DNA of 64,000 nt, taken from assembly GCF_030161475.1 (NCBI RefSeq), contig NZ_BSUG01000023.1:25014-89013 (forward strand), read 5' to 3'. The notes under the pieces were generated by a model. That model was not told the DNA's origin, ran no database searches, and saw nothing but the letters and a program-made list of their open reading frames with translations. Origin of the DNA: Tetragenococcus halophilus subsp. flandriensis (GTDB lineage Bacteria > Bacillota > Bacilli > Lactobacillales > Enterococcaceae). Shown piece after piece: positions 1 to 8,768 of the stretch. Numbering within the stretch: position 1 is the first letter of the stretch; each line of letters opens with the position of its first letter. Made by a program: the position numbers and the translations under genes.

Positions 1-34
1 TAGAGAAAATGAGAATGCAGTATAATATAAAAAA

Positions 35-78
35 GGCATAGGAAACTCCTGACATAATAGAGCTTCCTATGTCTTTTT
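35..78 (+). terminator. Rho-independent terminator
   Basis: An inverted repeat CATAGGAA / TTCCTATG is followed by CTTTTT. It probably ends a gene lying upstream of the window. Confidence 0.6.
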
Positions 79-200
79 AAGTAAGATACTTTAGATTACT
101 CCTCTGCCTTTTTCCAATATGTGTTCTCCTTTTTTAATGTATATTTGCAAGGAATAAAAGCTATTTGATACCCTATTATAAAAAGGGTAGGTTTTATTCA

Positions 201-392
201 ATGAAATATTTTAAATCAGAAAAAAGTTTTTGGCTTTATATAGGTGGGGTGGGGTTACTACTACTCTTTCTTCTGTTATTGAAGGTATTTCTTAATTGGA
301 GTTTTGCTAGCTTTTTGTTAGTAGCTGTTATAGTGATTGGTTTATTTAGCTTTCGTCCAATTTCTCATCAAGTCAAAAAGATGAAAGAGTGA
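201..392 (+). CDS. Small two-helix membrane protein
   Basis: This encodes a 63-residue protein of unknown function. After a charged N-terminus (MKYFKSEKSF) there are two hydrophobic stretches, roughly residues 11-30 and 36-52, and a basic C-terminal tail (HQVKKMKE), so it should sit in the cytoplasmic membrane with both ends inside. I chose the ATG at 201 because a GGGTAGG ribosome-binding site precedes it; the frame could extend upstream to a TTG at 165, but that has no convincing site. A terminator follows directly, so it is probably monocistronic. I do not recognise a family, and a small hydrophobic ORF of this size has some chance of being spurious. Confidence 0.5.
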   Translation: MKYFKSEKSFWLYIGGVGLLLLFLLLLKVFLNWSFASFLLVAVIVIGLFSFRPISHQVKKMKE

Positions 393-424
393 AATACTTA
401 AGATCATATTACTTGTGATAAAAA

Positions 425-463
425 GTCTAGGAGATTTCTTTTTTGAAATTTTCTAGGCTTTTT
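425..463 (+). terminator. Terminator after small membrane protein
   Basis: A stem GTCTAG...ATTTC / GAAAT...CTAGGC is followed by CTTTTTGCC, just downstream of the small membrane-protein gene. Confidence 0.6.
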
Positions 464-486
464 GCCTTAAGTAATCTATTTTCATT

Positions 487-762
487 TCATGGAAACCATG
501 TCATTGAGGATAAGGCGGTGTCTACATTTACATTAGGCTTTTGTAATTCAGTATATAAAAAAAGGCCTTCCTGAGATAAATTTTTACTAAGCGCTAACTG
601 TCTAAATTGCTTTTTTACACCTTTTAAAACAGCTTGCTCTTTTTCTCCTTTATCAAGTTGAGCAATTGCAGTATTTAAGATACCTTGTTCAACTGGTTGC
701 TCCAAATGAACTGATGCTAATTTGTTTCGTAGTGAATGATTTTGTTGCGAGAATACTTTCAT
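487..762 (-). CDS. Bacteriocin immunity protein (enterocin A-type)
   Basis: This encodes a 91-residue helical cytoplasmic protein resembling the enterocin A/pediocin immunity family, which protects producers and bystanders from class IIa bacteriocins by binding the mannose-PTS receptor complex. The pattern seen is a run of amphipathic helices with LNTAIAQLDKGEKEQAVL in the middle, and the length is typical (about 90-105). The start at 762 is set by AAGGAG six bases upstream; an in-frame extension to 795 lacks a site. No bacteriocin structural gene, exporter or inducer lies next to it, so it would be an orphan immunity gene. The family call rests on general pattern and length, not on a unique motif. 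Confidence 0.5.
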   Translation of the reverse strand: MKVFSQQNHSLRNKLASVHLEQPVEQGILNTAIAQLDKGEKEQAVLKGVKKQFRQLALSKNLSQEGLFLYTELQKPNVNVDTALSSMTWFP

Positions 763-1297
763 AAAAAGCTCCTTTATTGACCAATAATTAAACAAACTAA
801 AATTATATCTGGTGCCAAAAGTTATAATTTAATTGTAATTGCTAAGCCTTAGATTTTCAAATCTATGGGATTTGTATTTATTTTTGTAATAGTATGTTGG
901 GGCAAATGAGTGAATTTTTTAATAAGAACATAATTTCAGCAATTTAATGAGCTTACTTCAATCTTATTTCAACAAATCTCGAGAGTAATGTGCTTATTAT
1001 GGCAATATTAAATTTTATTCCTCCTTTTTCCTAAATTAAACATATAATTTTGTCATTTTTTTGAGACTAATAAACGTTAATCTCATAGCTTCGGTAAAGT
1101 CATGTGCTTATTTTTTTTAAGCACATAACTTGTTTAAACTAACGTGCTTGTTACTTATATCTAATTTCGCAAAAAATGATAGATATTAATTTCTATCTGC
1201 ACCTAGAACTAGAAGAAAAATACAGGTAAAATGTGAGTTATATATAGTATTTAAAGAGCTATTAATATAAGGATAATTCACTGAAAAGAGGGGAAAA
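763..1297. other. AT-rich intergenic region, no gene seen
   Basis: About 535 bases without a credible ORF. It contains a short hairpin ATGTGCTTA / TAAGCACAT at 1102-1126 and two further GTGCTT copies near 989 and 1143. The promoter for the following ABC operon should lie at the right end. Nothing else is recognisable. Confidence 0.6.
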
Positions 1298-1999
1298 ATG
1301 GAATTAGTTATTGAAGATTTACAAAAATCTTTTGAACATAAATCAATCTTGAAAGATATCAATTTTACATTTGAAAAGGGAAAAATTTATGGTTTGCTTG
1401 GAAGAAATGGCGCCGGTAAAACAACACTTTTTAATTGTTTGAATGAAGATACCGCAATCGATAATGGTACATTTTACTTAGAAAATAAAGGGTCACGTAA
1501 AGTGTTGCCAGAAGATATCGGCTATGTGCTGTCTACTCCTCATGTGCCTAATTTTTTAACGGCAAGAGAATTTTTAAAATTTTTCTTGGATATCAATAAA
1601 GATAAAATTGCAACGCCTCGGTCCATAGATGATTACTTTGAGTTTATGTCGATTGCTAAAGAAGATCGTGATCGTTTATTAAAAGATTATTCTCATGGGA
1701 TGAAAAATAAAATGCAGTTACTTGTCAACTTCATTGCAAGTCCAACGATTTTACTATTGGATGAACCGCTAACTTCTTTTGATGTGGTGGTCGCTGAAGA
1801 GATGAAGCAAATGTTACGAGAAATAAAAAAAGATCATATTATTATTTTTTCGACGCATATTATGGAACTTGCTTTAGATTTATGTGATGAGATCGTTTTG
1901 CTAAATCAGGGTCATTTAGAAAAAATCGAAAAACAAGAGGATGAAAAAGCCTTTAGAAACAAAATTGTAGAAGGGCTTAAGGAGGATGCGTATGTTTGA
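1298..1999 (+). CDS. ABC transporter ATP-binding protein
   Basis: This is the 233-residue ATPase of an ABC-2-type transporter. It has a Walker A motif GLLGRNGAGKTT near residue 35, a degenerate signature YSHGMKNKMQ near residue 133, Walker B ILLLDEPLTSFD, and the switch histidine in FSTHIMEL. It would bind the membrane protein encoded by the next gene, which it overlaps by 8 bp, so the two are translationally coupled. The degenerate signature fits small exporters of peptides or antibiotics, but no resistance or bacteriocin gene is adjacent, so the substrate is unknown. The ribosome-binding site GAGGGG stands just upstream of the ATG. Confidence 0.88.
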   Translation: MELVIEDLQKSFEHKSILKDINFTFEKGKIYGLLGRNGAGKTTLFNCLNEDTAIDNGTFYLENKGSRKVLPEDIGYVLSTPHVPNFLTAREFLKFFLDINKDKIATPRSIDDYFEFMSIAKEDRDRLLKDYSHGMKNKMQLLVNFIASPTILLLDEPLTSFDVVVAEEMKQMLREIKKDHIIIFSTHIMELALDLCDEIVLLNQGHLEKIEKQEDEKAFRNKIVEGLKEDAYV

Positions 2000-3569
2000 C
2001 ACTTTTAAAGTTTCCTTCCGCTTGAAAAATACTTATCGAACAAACGCTATTATTTATTCTCTTAAACAAGTTCCACTGTTAAGCAGGTTATTGCCAGAAG
2101 CTTTATACGGAAAAAGCGGATTAAAAGTTTTTTCTTCAGTTTTAAGTGTTCTCTGGGAAATTATGATGACTTTTTTAGGGAAGCTTTTATATTTTGTTTT
2201 TTTATTTGTCAGTTTATTATTCTTACAAACACCAAATATCGAAAACTTTTTATATGTTTTTGTTTTTCTAACGCTTGGTGGCGCGCTAATGAACACTTAT
2301 ATGTTTAATCCTTCCAAAGATAAGTATTACGCGATTATGTTGATGCGTACTGAAGCGAAAAAATTTACACTTGCAAATTATTATTATCAATTATTTCGCT
2401 TGGTATTTGGGATGGCGCTATTTTCCTTATTGGCTTATTTTTTCATTATAGAAATAACGCTATGGATTAGTCTGATGTTACCCTTTTTTGTACTATTTGT
2501 TAAAGCAAGTTGGACAGCTGTGGAATTGAAAAAATTTCAAAAAATAGGAAATGTTACTAATGAAAATCAGCTTGGATGGATAAGATGGAGTTCGTCGATT
2601 GCTGTGATGGTTTGGACTTATTTATCGCTATGGTTAGGTTTTTCTTTAAATGATAAATCTTTTCTAGGAATTTTTCTTCTTTTTGCTGTTATCGGTAGTT
2701 ATAGCTTATGGAAGATACATCATTTCAAAAACTATACTAAGATGCAAAAAAACTTATTAACAACAGAAACTGTGTATATGACATCAAAAGAAAATATCAA
2801 TAAGGCAAACCAAGAAAACATGGCCAAAAAAATCGAATATAATGAAAAGACGACTAGTGATAAAGAAGGTTTTGCTTATTTTCACGATTTATTTGTTAAA
2901 CGTCACCGAAAACTCCTTTTACGTGCAGTAGAAAGACAAGCAATCGTTGTTTTTATTCTGCTTATTGTTGCTATAGTGCTAACGCAATTGCAAGCTTCGT
3001 TTAATCCGATGATGAATGAACTATTATTACAATACTTTCCATATATGGTATTCATTTCTTATATGATGAATAGAGGAATGACTTTAACGCAAGCAATGTA
3101 TATGAATTGCGATCATAGTATGTTAACTTATCAAATTTATCGGACGCCGGCTGTTATTTTAGGTGTATTTAAAGAATGGTTAAAAACACTGGTTTCATTA
3201 AATCTTATTCCAGCAACTGTACTTGCGGTTGGTTTTCCTGTTTTACTATGGTTAACTGGAGGAACAACAAACGGAATGAACTATCTTATTTTGTTTGTTT
3301 CGGTTTTAGCATTAAGTATCTTTTTTTCTGTGCATTATCTTGTGATGTACTATTTATTACAGCCGTATAATAAAAATGTAGAAATGAAAAGTGCATCCTA
3401 CAGTATTGTACAAGGATTGACTTATTTTGTATCATATATCTTGATAGGTAGAACATTTTCGACACTTTCTTTTGGTTTGGCAACGGTCTTGTTTAGTATG
3501 ATCTATATTTTTCTATCGCTATTGATCGTATATCGACTAGCACCTAAAACATTTAAAATACGAACGTAA
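1992..3569 (+). CDS. ABC transporter permease
   Basis: This 525-residue integral membrane protein is the partner of the preceding ATPase. Several hydrophobic segments can be seen (for example residues about 55-105, 135-170, 200-245, 315-350 and 405-520), separated by a charged cytoplasmic stretch around residues 245-305. I place the start at the ATG at 1992: the GGAGG at 1981-1985 is six bases from it but abuts the in-frame ATG at 1986. The reading overlaps the end of the ATPase gene. The architecture fits the ABC-2 export group, and the transported substrate cannot be told from the sequence. Confidence 0.8.
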   Translation: MFDTFKVSFRLKNTYRTNAIIYSLKQVPLLSRLLPEALYGKSGLKVFSSVLSVLWEIMMTFLGKLLYFVFLFVSLLFLQTPNIENFLYVFVFLTLGGALMNTYMFNPSKDKYYAIMLMRTEAKKFTLANYYYQLFRLVFGMALFSLLAYFFIIEITLWISLMLPFFVLFVKASWTAVELKKFQKIGNVTNENQLGWIRWSSSIAVMVWTYLSLWLGFSLNDKSFLGIFLLFAVIGSYSLWKIHHFKNYTKMQKNLLTTETVYMTSKENINKANQENMAKKIEYNEKTTSDKEGFAYFHDLFVKRHRKLLLRAVERQAIVVFILLIVAIVLTQLQASFNPMMNELLLQYFPYMVFISYMMNRGMTLTQAMYMNCDHSMLTYQIYRTPAVILGVFKEWLKTLVSLNLIPATVLAVGFPVLLWLTGGTTNGMNYLILFVSVLALSIFFSVHYLVMYYLLQPYNKNVEMKSASYSIVQGLTYFVSYILIGRTFSTLSFGLATVLFSMIYIFLSLLIVYRLAPKTFKIRT

Positions 3570-3620
3570 ATAAAACTAAACAATGATATGTTTAAATAAA
3601 ATTAGGAAGGTGCTTATTGT

Positions 3621-4070
3621 TTGTTGATAAAAGAAATAAAGTATGGTTCAAAAGAATATCAACAGGCACTTGTATTAAGAAATAAAGTGATGCGCTTACC
3701 CTTAGGTTTGAACATTTATGATGAAGATCTGTCGGAAGAAAAAGATGACTATATATTAGGGGCTTTTGAGGATAAACAATTATTAGGAGTCGGCGTTTTG
3801 TCTCAAACAGAGGATGAAAATTCTCTTAAATTAGATTGTTTGTGTGTTGCAAAAGAGATTCAAAGTAAACATATCGGTAGAAAATTATTATATGCTATAG
3901 AAGAATATACATTATCCTTGGGAAAAAATTCTATCGTATTAGAAGCTAGAGTCACAGCAGAGCCTTTTTATCGAAAATTCAACTATACATCTTTAGTTCA
4001 AAAGTTTATGAAAACTTACGTACCGGTTGAACATATACTAATGGAAAAGCAACTAGTAAATTCGTGTTAA
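3621..4070 (+). CDS. GNAT family N-acetyltransferase
   Basis: This encodes a 149-residue GNAT-fold acetyltransferase, expected to transfer an acetyl group from acetyl-CoA to an amine. The core KLDCLCVAKEIQSKHIGRKLL contains the family's acetyl-CoA-binding pattern (here Q-x-x-x-I-G-x-x-L), followed by the strand and helix ending in EPFYRKFNY. The start is a TTG at 3621 preceded by GGAAGG; no ATG is available nearby. It follows the ABC permease by 51 bp and may be co-transcribed with it. The substrate is unknown. Confidence 0.75.
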   Translation: MLIKEIKYGSKEYQQALVLRNKVMRLPLGLNIYDEDLSEEKDDYILGAFEDKQLLGVGVLSQTEDENSLKLDCLCVAKEIQSKHIGRKLLYAIEEYTLSLGKNSIVLEARVTAEPFYRKFNYTSLVQKFMKTYVPVEHILMEKQLVNSC

Positions 4071-4109
4071 ATGAACTTATAGTAGATAAAACAAACTTTA
4101 ATTTGAAAG

Positions 4110-4139
4110 GAAGTACTCTTTAAAAGGTGCTTCTTTTTT
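4110..4139 (+). terminator. Terminator after GNAT gene
   Basis: A hairpin GAAGTAC...GTGCTTC is followed by TTTTTTA, ending the ABC/GNAT unit. Confidence 0.6.
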
Positions 4140-4264
4140 ATATGGTTTTTATAGAAATTTTATTATAAGTTGCGTTTTATAGTTATTTCGATTAGACTAA
4201 CTTTATTAACAAACTTTATAAAGGTAATTTAACAGAAAAAGGAGAAAGTTTATGCAAGCTTATA

Positions 4265-5038
4265 ATGGGGTTATTTTTTTTCGATTTAGACGGTACACTT
4301 TTAAATAAACAGTCACAGATAAGCCAGGGAAATTTAAAATTATTAAAGCAACTAGAAGAACAAGGTTATCTGTCAGTTGTGGTAAGTGGACGTTCACCGA
4401 TAGAAATTGAAGAAATTACCCAAGAAACGACTATTAACTCTTATGTAAGTATGAACGGTCAGTATGTTGTATTAGAAAATGAAGTGTTTGCTAATCATCA
4501 GATTGATAATTTCCTGATTGCTGAGTTACTAGGATTTGCTGAAAGACTAGGGCATCCCGTGTCCTGTTACACGCCCACAGAATATCGCATCAATTTTATT
4601 GATGAAGCTACAAAAAAATTATACACCTTGGATAATGCGCCTTTACCTAAAATCGATCCTTACTTTTATAAAACTGTAGGGGTTAACATGTTGTATTTAT
4701 TTAGTGAAAATACTGCACACGATCATATTTTGCAAGAACGTTTTAACGAGACCTTAACTTTTTACCGGGACAGTCCTTTTTCGCTGGCGATCGTGAATAA
4801 AAATCGCTCGAAAAAAGCAGGAATTAAAGAGTTGTTAGAAAATCTAAAGATTACAGATAAAGCAAATACTTACGCTTTTGGCGATGGAAATAACGATATT
4901 AGTATGTTTGAAGTGGTCAACCATTCTGTTGCTATGGGAAATGCGGATGAAAATGTTAAACAAGCGGCTGATTTGGTGACACTTAATCACGAAAAAGAAG
5001 GGATTGAATTTGCGCTAAGGAAACTACAAGTTCTTTAA
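4265..5038 (+). CDS. Cof-type HAD phosphatase, 5' end frameshifted
   Basis: This is a 257-residue haloacid-dehalogenase-superfamily phosphatase of the Cof/YidA type, which dephosphorylates sugar phosphates or similar metabolites. Motif I is FFDLDGTLL near residue 5, motif II VVSGRS, and motif IV FGDGNNDISM. The expected start is not the one readable: a good AAAGGAGA site precedes an ATG at 4252, giving MQAYNGVIFF and then loss of frame in a run of eight T at 4274-4281. One T fewer would restore MQAYNGVIFFDLDGTLL. As it stands, translation must begin at the ATG at 4265, which lacks a ribosome-binding site, or rely on slippage. It is followed 20 bp later by a second Cof phosphatase. Confidence 0.8.
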   Translation: MGLFFFDLDGTLLNKQSQISQGNLKLLKQLEEQGYLSVVVSGRSPIEIEEITQETTINSYVSMNGQYVVLENEVFANHQIDNFLIAELLGFAERLGHPVSCYTPTEYRINFIDEATKKLYTLDNAPLPKIDPYFYKTVGVNMLYLFSENTAHDHILQERFNETLTFYRDSPFSLAIVNKNRSKKAGIKELLENLKITDKANTYAFGDGNNDISMFEVVNHSVAMGNADENVKQAADLVTLNHEKEGIEFALRKLQVL

Positions 5039-5058
5039 AAAATGCTAGGAGGAAACAA

Positions 5059-5859
5059 ATGATTAAGGCAATTGCAGTAGATATGGACGGAACATTTTTA
5101 AATTCGAGTAATGATTACAATAGAGAGCGTTTTGAAAAATTATTTAACGAAATACAAAAGCAAAATATTCAATTTATTGTTGCAAGTGGCAACCAATACG
5201 CGCAGTTGCGATCTTTTTTTCCGGAAAAAGAGCAAGAGATAACTTTTGTATCGGAAAATGGGGCGTTGGTTTTTAAGCAGGATCAATTGATCAAAAAAGT
5301 AGCTTTTAAAGCAGATGTAGTAGATAGGGTTTTACAATTTTTACTGGATTTGCCCTTTCAAGTAGGGATTGTCTTATGCGGTGTTTCTCAAGCTTATATT
5401 CTAGAAAGTGAATCGGTAGAATTTAAATCTTTTGCCAAAAAATATTACTATCAACTTGCAGAAGTTCCTTCCTTTTCTTCTTTGCCAGAAAATGAATTTG
5501 TAAAATTTGCGTTAAATGTCTCTACTAAAAAAACAGAAGAGCTGGTTCATTGCGTCAACCAATATTTTTTAAATGAAGTTGTCGCAGTTTCTAGCGGACA
5601 CGGCGATGTTGACTTGATCATACCTGGTGTACACAAGGGACAAGCTGTGCAAAAACTATTAGAAAAATGGCAGATCGATACTAGCGAGTTGCTGGCTTTT
5701 GGTGATGGGAATAATGATTTGGAAATGCTGGCATTAGCTAATGAAAGTTACGCTATGAAAAATGGTAGTAAAGACGTGCTCAAAACAGCAAAATATTTGG
5801 CAGCTTCAAATGATGAAGACGGTGTGTTGACAGTGATAGAATCATATCTTTATGAATAA
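5059..5859 (+). CDS. Cof-type HAD phosphatase
   Basis: This encodes a 266-residue HAD hydrolase of the Cof subfamily. The nucleophile and acid/base aspartates are in VDMDGTFLN at residues 8-10, motif II is VASGNQ (Ser or Thr position followed by Gly-Asn), the conserved lysine is in HKGQAV, and the Mg-binding motif is FGDGNNDLEM. A type IIb cap lies between. AGGAGG precedes the ATG by seven bases. It sits in a run with another HAD gene, a maltose-acetyltransferase remnant and a ROK regulator, which suggests a sugar-related unit. The substrate is unknown. Confidence 0.85.
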   Translation: MIKAIAVDMDGTFLNSSNDYNRERFEKLFNEIQKQNIQFIVASGNQYAQLRSFFPEKEQEITFVSENGALVFKQDQLIKKVAFKADVVDRVLQFLLDLPFQVGIVLCGVSQAYILESESVEFKSFAKKYYYQLAEVPSFSSLPENEFVKFALNVSTKKTEELVHCVNQYFLNEVVAVSSGHGDVDLIIPGVHKGQAVQKLLEKWQIDTSELLAFGDGNNDLEMLALANESYAMKNGSKDVLKTAKYLAASNDEDGVLTVIESYLYE

Positions 5860-5874
5860 GGACGGGAAATAAAA

Positions 5875-6498
5875 ATGAAAAATCAATTTGAACGGATGAT
5901 TGCTGGCGAACTTTACCATGCAGATGACGCGTAACTAAAGGAAAAATATACTAGCTGTCAAAAATTGTTGTATGAATATAATCAATTAGCTTTTGATGAT
6001 TATGAGAAAAAAGAACAGATACAAAAGCAATTATTTGGCTCTATTAGAAAAGATATACAGATTTTGGCTCCTTTTCGTTGTGATTATGGGACAAATATTT
6101 ATATTGGCGACCACTTTTTTGCGAATTATGATTGTATTATGTTAGATGTTACTTTGATCGAAATCGGCGATCATGTACTTTTTGGTCCTCGAGTAGTCAT
6201 CTACACACCAAGCCACCCGCTAGATGAAGAAGTTAGAAGTACAGGTCTAGAGTTTGGCAAAACGGTTAAAATTGGCAATAACGTTTGGATCGGAGCCAAT
6301 ACGATCGTCAATCCTGGTGTAACTATTGGTGATAATACTGTAATAGGGTCTGGCTCAGTAGTCACTAAAAATATTCCGGCAAATGTTACAGCTCTTGGTA
6401 ATACTTGTCGTGTGATCCGTGAGAATTCTGATAAAGAAAAGCAGGCTTGGAAGGAATTACAAAAAGACTATGAAAAAGAAAGTGGTATTCACTTCTGA
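5875..6498 (+). pseudogene. maa: Maltose O-acetyltransferase, nonsense codon
   Basis: The frame from the ATG at 5875 encodes a maltose/galactoside O-acetyltransferase of the left-handed beta-helix hexapeptide family, but codon 20 is TAA (5932-5934). The N-terminus FERMIAGELYHADDA before the stop and LKEKYTSCQKLLYEYN after it both fit the family's N-terminal (Mac) domain. The rest is intact: hexapeptide repeats such as IGNNVWIGANTIVNPGVTIG and the catalytic His in TPSHPL. Whole length would be 207 codons, normal for the family. Translation could restart at the TTG at 5965, giving a 177-residue form without the first helices. I read it as a recently inactivated gene or a sequencing error; the enzyme acetylates sugars using acetyl-CoA. 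Confidence 0.8.
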
Positions 6499-6514
6499 AA
6501 AAGGAGACGAGTTT

Positions 6515-7504
6515 TTGAAGGCACATAAACCTAGTAATGTGAAAAGTCATAATTTAAAAATTCTTAGAGAAACGCTACAACAAGAGACAAGCTTTTCTTC
6601 TAGAGAACTTTCTGATGTAACTGGACTCAGTGTGGTTAGTATAAATAAGCTTTTGGCTGAACTAAAAGAAACAGGAGAAGTTATTGAAGTAGCAGAAACC
6701 GGTGTGACGGGTGGAAGGCGTGCAGCTGTTTATCAATACAATCCAAATTTCAAACAAATGTTTATTCTACAAATTTCCGAAGAAAATTCAACGATCGTGG
6801 GCAAGTTGTTTGTTAGTAATTTACTCGGTGAAACAGTGGAGAAAAAAACTCTAGAAACGCAAGAACTAACTTTTGAAAAATTAAAGTTGATTCTGCAGCA
6901 AATGTTGGAAAAATATCCTGCGACTCAGCTATTGGTTTTTGGTATTCCCGGTGAAGAACTTGAAGGAAAATTTCAAATTATGGATTTTGCTCCTTGGTAC
7001 AATCTAGAATTTCGGCAATTGATACAAGAAGCTTTTTCTTTAGATGTTATTATCGAAAATGATATTAATGCTGCTACGCTGGGTTATTCTTTGCAACAGT
7101 TGGAAGGAGAGATCCTAGTATCATTATATTATCCAGAACAATCTCCTCCTGGTGCGGGAATTGTTTTTAATGGAGAAATCTTTCGCGGGCGGCACGGACT
7201 AAGTGGCGAAGTAAAACACTTGCCTTTAGAACATCAAATGACTTTTCCTAAAGAATTGTCAGCGTTAGAAAAGCAAGTAGAAGAAGTATTACAAACGATT
7301 ATCAGTATGTATGATCCTTATCAAATTGTTTTGTATACCACGATTTCCAGCTTTTCTACAGAAACACTTCAGATGATTTGTGAACGTTTATCTAAGGTAT
7401 TTCCTTATTTTACTTTACCTGAGATCCATTTAGCCGATACTTTTCAAAAAGATTACTTTAACGGCTTAGTTCATCTCGGATTAAAAAATTTAGCTGCGAA
7501 ATAG
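6515..7504 (+). CDS. ROK family transcriptional regulator
   Basis: This encodes a 329-residue ROK-family protein. Residues about 10-60 form a winged helix-turn-helix (SSRELSDVTGLSVVSINKLL) of the NagC/XylR type, and the rest is an actin-like sugar-kinase-fold domain with ENDINAATLGY and a GRHGLSGEVKH segment. The zinc cysteine cluster of true ROK kinases is absent, which supports a regulator role. The start is the TTG at 6515, placed after AAGGAGA. It lies directly downstream of the broken acetyltransferase and the two HAD phosphatases, so it probably controls that sugar-related group in response to an unknown sugar ligand. Confidence 0.75.
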   Translation: MKAHKPSNVKSHNLKILRETLQQETSFSSRELSDVTGLSVVSINKLLAELKETGEVIEVAETGVTGGRRAAVYQYNPNFKQMFILQISEENSTIVGKLFVSNLLGETVEKKTLETQELTFEKLKLILQQMLEKYPATQLLVFGIPGEELEGKFQIMDFAPWYNLEFRQLIQEAFSLDVIIENDINAATLGYSLQQLEGEILVSLYYPEQSPPGAGIVFNGEIFRGRHGLSGEVKHLPLEHQMTFPKELSALEKQVEEVLQTIISMYDPYQIVLYTTISSFSTETLQMICERLSKVFPYFTLPEIHLADTFQKDYFNGLVHLGLKNLAAK

Positions 7505-7517
7505 AACGATCTGCTTG

Positions 7518-8669
7518 TTACTGCTTATGAGTTATAACATGCCAGAAATTTCCAGCAGAAATGATGAAAAAGATCATTGCAAAAATGATAAAAGGAAAAT
7601 CTAAGCTGGCATTAATTTTTCCTATCCAGTTTAAAAGAAGAGGCGCTATTGTGGCGCCTAAATTACAACCGATCAATACCATAGCGTTAGCAGTATTCAA
7701 AGACGTTAATGGTTTTTTTTCTGGTAAACGAGTAAAGATACTAGAAACAGTACTTGTGATCGTAAAACCACTAAGAAAAGCACCGATGGCTATAAAATGA
7801 ATGCTTGTACTCAACGGAATAAGGATCAAGCCCAAGCCGCCAGTAAACAACAGAACAGTTAAAAAGTATTTTTTTAGTAGCGTAAAAAGTTTGCCAAAAA
7901 AAGCACCACCCATAAAACCAGCGAACATAAATAAGCTTAGTATACGATTGGCGGTTAGTGTAGAAGCTAAATTATTTTCCACGATATAACTAGGGATCCT
8001 TAGTGAGTTGGCGGTATTAGTCGCGATCAATAGACCACCAAAAAGCGCACTGACCAAAACTGGTAAAAATTGATGTAGATGAAGTTTTTCTTTTGTGTAA
8101 GTATTTTGTTTCTCAACTTCTTTATTAGGGACAAAGAAAAGATATAAAGCTAAAAGAGGAAATGCTATACTGTAGATTAAAAAAGCAGGCTGCCAGCCCC
8201 AGATCAATAGTTGCCCAGCAATCAGTGTCAAAACCGCTTGTCCTAAGGTTTCTATAGAGGTGCGATAACCCAATAGATGAGCTCGCTTTTTGCCAGTAAA
8301 ACGTTCACTGATCATACTTACAGCGCAAGTGTTAATCAAGCCAAAGCCGATACCAGTGATCAGACGAGAAATAAAGATCATAAGAAAGCTGGTTGTAAAA
8401 AAAGGCGTTATGCCAGCGATACCTGCAATGAGCAAACCAGAAACAATGGTCGTACGTTCGCTAAAGAATTTGGCAAGTAATGGACTTAAGGCAATCATTA
8501 CGATCATAGATATCGAAGGAATGGAGACCAAAAATTCTATGGAAGAACGTGAATAAAAAGGAAAAGCTTCTAACAAAGTGGGGACCACACCTGAGACGGA
8601 ATAGGTCGATGTCAGAATAAAAGATAATGACAAAATGGCGATAATTTCAATAGTATTTCCTTTTTTCAT
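7518..8669 (-). CDS. MFS transporter
   Basis: This encodes a 383-residue major facilitator superfamily protein with about twelve hydrophobic segments. The loop after helix 2 (LLAKFFSERTTIVSG) and the GIGFGLINTCAVSMI region match the drug-efflux/AraJ-like side of the family. I chose the ATG at 8669, preceded by GGAGG eleven bases away; a GTG at 8687 is in frame but precedes the site. It converges with the ROK regulator gene, with only 13 bp between them. The substrate cannot be deduced. Confidence 0.82.
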   Translation of the reverse strand: MKKGNTIEIIAILSLSFILTSTYSVSGVVPTLLEAFPFYSRSSIEFLVSIPSISMIVMIALSPLLAKFFSERTTIVSGLLIAGIAGITPFFTTSFLMIFISRLITGIGFGLINTCAVSMISERFTGKKRAHLLGYRTSIETLGQAVLTLIAGQLLIWGWQPAFLIYSIAFPLLALYLFFVPNKEVEKQNTYTKEKLHLHQFLPVLVSALFGGLLIATNTANSLRIPSYIVENNLASTLTANRILSLFMFAGFMGGAFFGKLFTLLKKYFLTVLLFTGGLGLILIPLSTSIHFIAIGAFLSGFTITSTVSSIFTRLPEKKPLTSLNTANAMVLIGCNLGATIAPLLLNWIGKINASLDFPFIIFAMIFFIISAGNFWHVITHKQ

Positions 8670-8768
8670 AGTTAATGTTGCCTCCACTCAGCAATTTTTA
8701 TGTTAACTTTAAAATACCATATCTAAGGTGTTTGTCCTAGGAAAAAAATAAGCATAGGAGTATAAAGT

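Noticed and set aside
7561..8556. Several plus-strand open frames across the MFS gene.
   Set aside because: They are shadows of the minus-strand transporter, with lysine-rich translations and no ribosome-binding sites.
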